Shown: positions 62,734 to 64,000 of the stretch, piece after piece
How the letters are laid out: every line of letters starts with the position of its first letter
Position numbering within the stretch: position 1 is the first letter of the stretch
Assembly: GCF_001673635.1 (NCBI RefSeq)
Contig: NZ_LZMH01000069.1
Span: 310,001 to 374,000, forward strand
DNA length: 64,000 nt
Reading direction: 5' to 3'
DNA from: Mycobacterium asiaticum
GTDB lineage: Bacteria; Actinomycetota; Actinomycetes; Mycobacteriales; Mycobacteriaceae
The notes under the pieces: generated by a model
Database searches by the model: none
What the model was told of the DNA's origin: nothing
The model's input: the letters and a program-made list of their open reading frames with translations, nothing else
Made by a program: the position numbers and the translations under genes

Positions 62734-63818
62734 CGAATCCGCTGCGGGTGGCGGTGATTGCCTCGAATCGGTTCCCGATTCGGGAACCCTTCGCCGGTGG
62801 ACTGGAGGCCCACGTCAGTCACCTGTCCCGCGCCCTCGCGTCGCGCGGGCATCGGGTATCGCTGTTCGCCGCTCCCGGCTCCGACCTGGCCCCGGGCTGC
62901 GAGAGCCTGGCGGTGCGCTTCCTCGAACTGTCCGAGTCGGCGCGCCATGACATTTCGATGCCCGGCGTGGCCTTTATGTCGGACCACCACGCCTACCTGT
63001 CGTTGATGCTGTGGCTCGCAGGGCCGGGCGCCCGGCAATTCGACGTGATCCACAATCACAGCCTGCATTACCTGCCGGTGGCGATGGCTCCTGCCCTGCC
63101 CATTCCGATGCTGACCACCGTGCACACTCCACCGACCCCATGGCTGGAATCCGCGATCGACGCAGCCGCGGGGCGAGGCACCCGATTCAGCGCGGTGTCC
63201 CGGCACACCGCGGATGCCTGGCGCAAGGTCATCGACGATATGGCCGTGGTCCCCAACGGAGTCGACACGCGAATGTGGCCGCTCGGTCCGGGTGGGCCGG
63301 CTCTGGTCTGGTTCGGGCGGATCACCGCCGAGAAGGCACCACATCTGGCGATCGCCGCGGCCCGACAGGCGGACCGCCCACTGCTTCTGGCCGGCCCCAT
63401 CTCCGATGAAAGTTACTTCGTCGAGCGGATTGTGCCGCAGCTGCGCGGCAGCATCAGTTACGCCGGTCACCTCGACCATCAACAACTGGCTCGCCTGGTA
63501 GGTGAGTCCTGCACGGCACTGGCGACACCGGCATGGGACGAACCCTACGGTCTGGTCGTCGCGGAAGCGATGTCGTGTGGCACCCCGGTGGTGGCCTTCG
63601 CGCGCGGCGGCATCCCGGAGCTCATCGACGACGACTCAGGCCGACTGGTGCCCCCAGGCGACATTGCCGCTATGGCGGCGGCGATCGACTCGACGGTCCG
63701 GCTGCCGCGAAAGCGGGTGCGCGAGCGTGCCATCCGGCACTGCTCGGCGACAGCCATGGTCACCGCGTACGCCGACCTGTACCGGAACATGATCAACGAC
63801 GTGGCGCTGCGGAACTGA
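62730..63818 (+). CDS. Family 4 glycosyltransferase
   Basis: ATG 62730 overlaps the previous stop, giving 362 residues. N-terminal RFPIREPFAGGLEAHVSHLSRAL and C-terminal PAWDEPYGLVVAEAMSCGTP carry the usual GT4 E-x7-E element (EPYGLVVAE). Probably a retaining transferase using a nucleotide sugar. Co-transcribed with its neighbours as part of a glycosyltransferase block. Confidence 0.88.
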   Translation: MTNPLRVAVIASNRFPIREPFAGGLEAHVSHLSRALASRGHRVSLFAAPGSDLAPGCESLAVRFLELSESARHDISMPGVAFMSDHHAYLSLMLWLAGPGARQFDVIHNHSLHYLPVAMAPALPIPMLTTVHTPPTPWLESAIDAAAGRGTRFSAVSRHTADAWRKVIDDMAVVPNGVDTRMWPLGPGGPALVWFGRITAEKAPHLAIAAARQADRPLLLAGPISDESYFVERIVPQLRGSISYAGHLDHQQLARLVGESCTALATPAWDEPYGLVVAEAMSCGTPVVAFARGGIPELIDDDSGRLVPPGDIAAMAAAIDSTVRLPRKRVRERAIRHCSATAMVTAYADLYRNMINDVALRN

Positions 63819-63822
63819 ATGA

Positions 63823-64000
63823 ATGATCGGCTATTACATCCACCACCACGGCTTCGGCCATCTGGCCCGGGCCAGCAGTATCTGCGCCCAGCTGCGCAGG
63901 CCGGTGACGGCGCTTACCTCGCTGAACATCGAAGGCGCGCATCCATTTTCAGCGATCGTCAAGTTGCCCCGCGACGACCACGCGGAAGAGGTGCGCGAAC
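63823..64000 (+). CDS. Glycosyltransferase-like protein, 3' end outside window
   Basis: ATG 63823, 4 bp after the previous stop, opens a frame that runs off the window end (59 codons visible). The start MIGYYIHHHGFGHLARAS has the glycine/histidine string typical of the N-terminus of GT28/MurG-like or UGT-type glycosyltransferases. Only this part is visible, so the family is tentative. Confidence 0.6.
   Translation, partial: MIGYYIHHHGFGHLARASSICAQLRRPVTALTSLNIEGAHPFSAIVKLPRDDHAEEVRE

Overview
The window is chromosomal DNA from a high-G+C actinobacterium, almost certainly a slow-growing non-tuberculous Mycobacterium. From about 14.1 kb to 58.5 kb the gene content and order match, in inverted orientation, the M. 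tuberculosis H37Rv block Rv0566c to Rv0523c as I remember it: yajQ, the Rv0565c monooxygenase, gpsA, htpX, grcC1, menJ, Rv0560c, Rv0559c, menG, mgtA, Rv0556, menD, bpoC, menC, Rv0552, fadD8, menB, Rv0547c, Rv0546c, pitA, Rv0544c, Rv0543c, menE, Rv0541c, Rv0540, Rv0539, Rv0538, Rv0537c, galE3, mtnP, menA, fabH, Rv0531, Rv0530A, Rv0530, ccsA, resB, ccdA, Rv0526, Rv0525, hemL and Rv0523c. Differences from M. tuberculosis include no vapBC3 between fadD8 and menB (a Ddn-like gene and a secreted protein lie there instead), an extra SDR gene beside menG, and an extra DUF4190-like gene between menA and fabH. The species is not assigned.

Layout. (1) 0.1-8.3 kb is an accessory gene set, all on the plus strand and mostly with overlapping starts and stops: TetR regulator, 34-aa membrane peptide, NorD-like VWA protein, NorQ/MoxR AAA+ ATPase, 43-aa membrane peptide, an unrecognised 231-aa multispanning protein, a 144-aa single-span protein, two DapB-fold dehydrogenases, a cytochrome P450 and a VOC protein. 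(2) 8.3-14.1 kb holds a YihY/BrkB protein, an LLM oxidoreductase, a phospholipase-D-family enzyme divergent from an emopamil-binding-protein (EXPERA) homologue, a class III adenylate cyclase, a small Cys-rich protein and tRNA-Tyr. (3) 14.2-50.1 kb is the conserved block with most of the menaquinone pathway (menD, menC, menB, menE, menA, menG, menJ, plus the prenyl synthase grcC1). (4) 50.1-58.5 kb holds system II cytochrome c maturation (ccdA, resB, ccsA and a TlpA-like thioredoxin), hemL and neighbours. (5) 58.5-64 kb is accessory: an enolase-superfamily enzyme, a ketopantoate-reductase-like protein, an SDR and three glycosyltransferase-like genes, the last cut by the window end.

How the genes work together. 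The central block makes menaquinone and the heme/cytochrome c machinery that uses it. The left cluster looks like a self-contained system in which a NorQ/NorD chaperone pair activates a membrane protein encoded with it, next to oxidative enzymes. I cannot name its substrate, and it is the best candidate for an undescribed system. Regulatory and repeat signals read directly from sequence include a near-consensus promoter with an internal palindrome that predicts a leaderless Rv0560c-like mRNA, a KstR-type site in front of fadD8, a 17-bp palindrome in the PLD/EBP-like divergent region, and a family of 58-bp hairpin repeats, one of which supplies the apparent start of resB.
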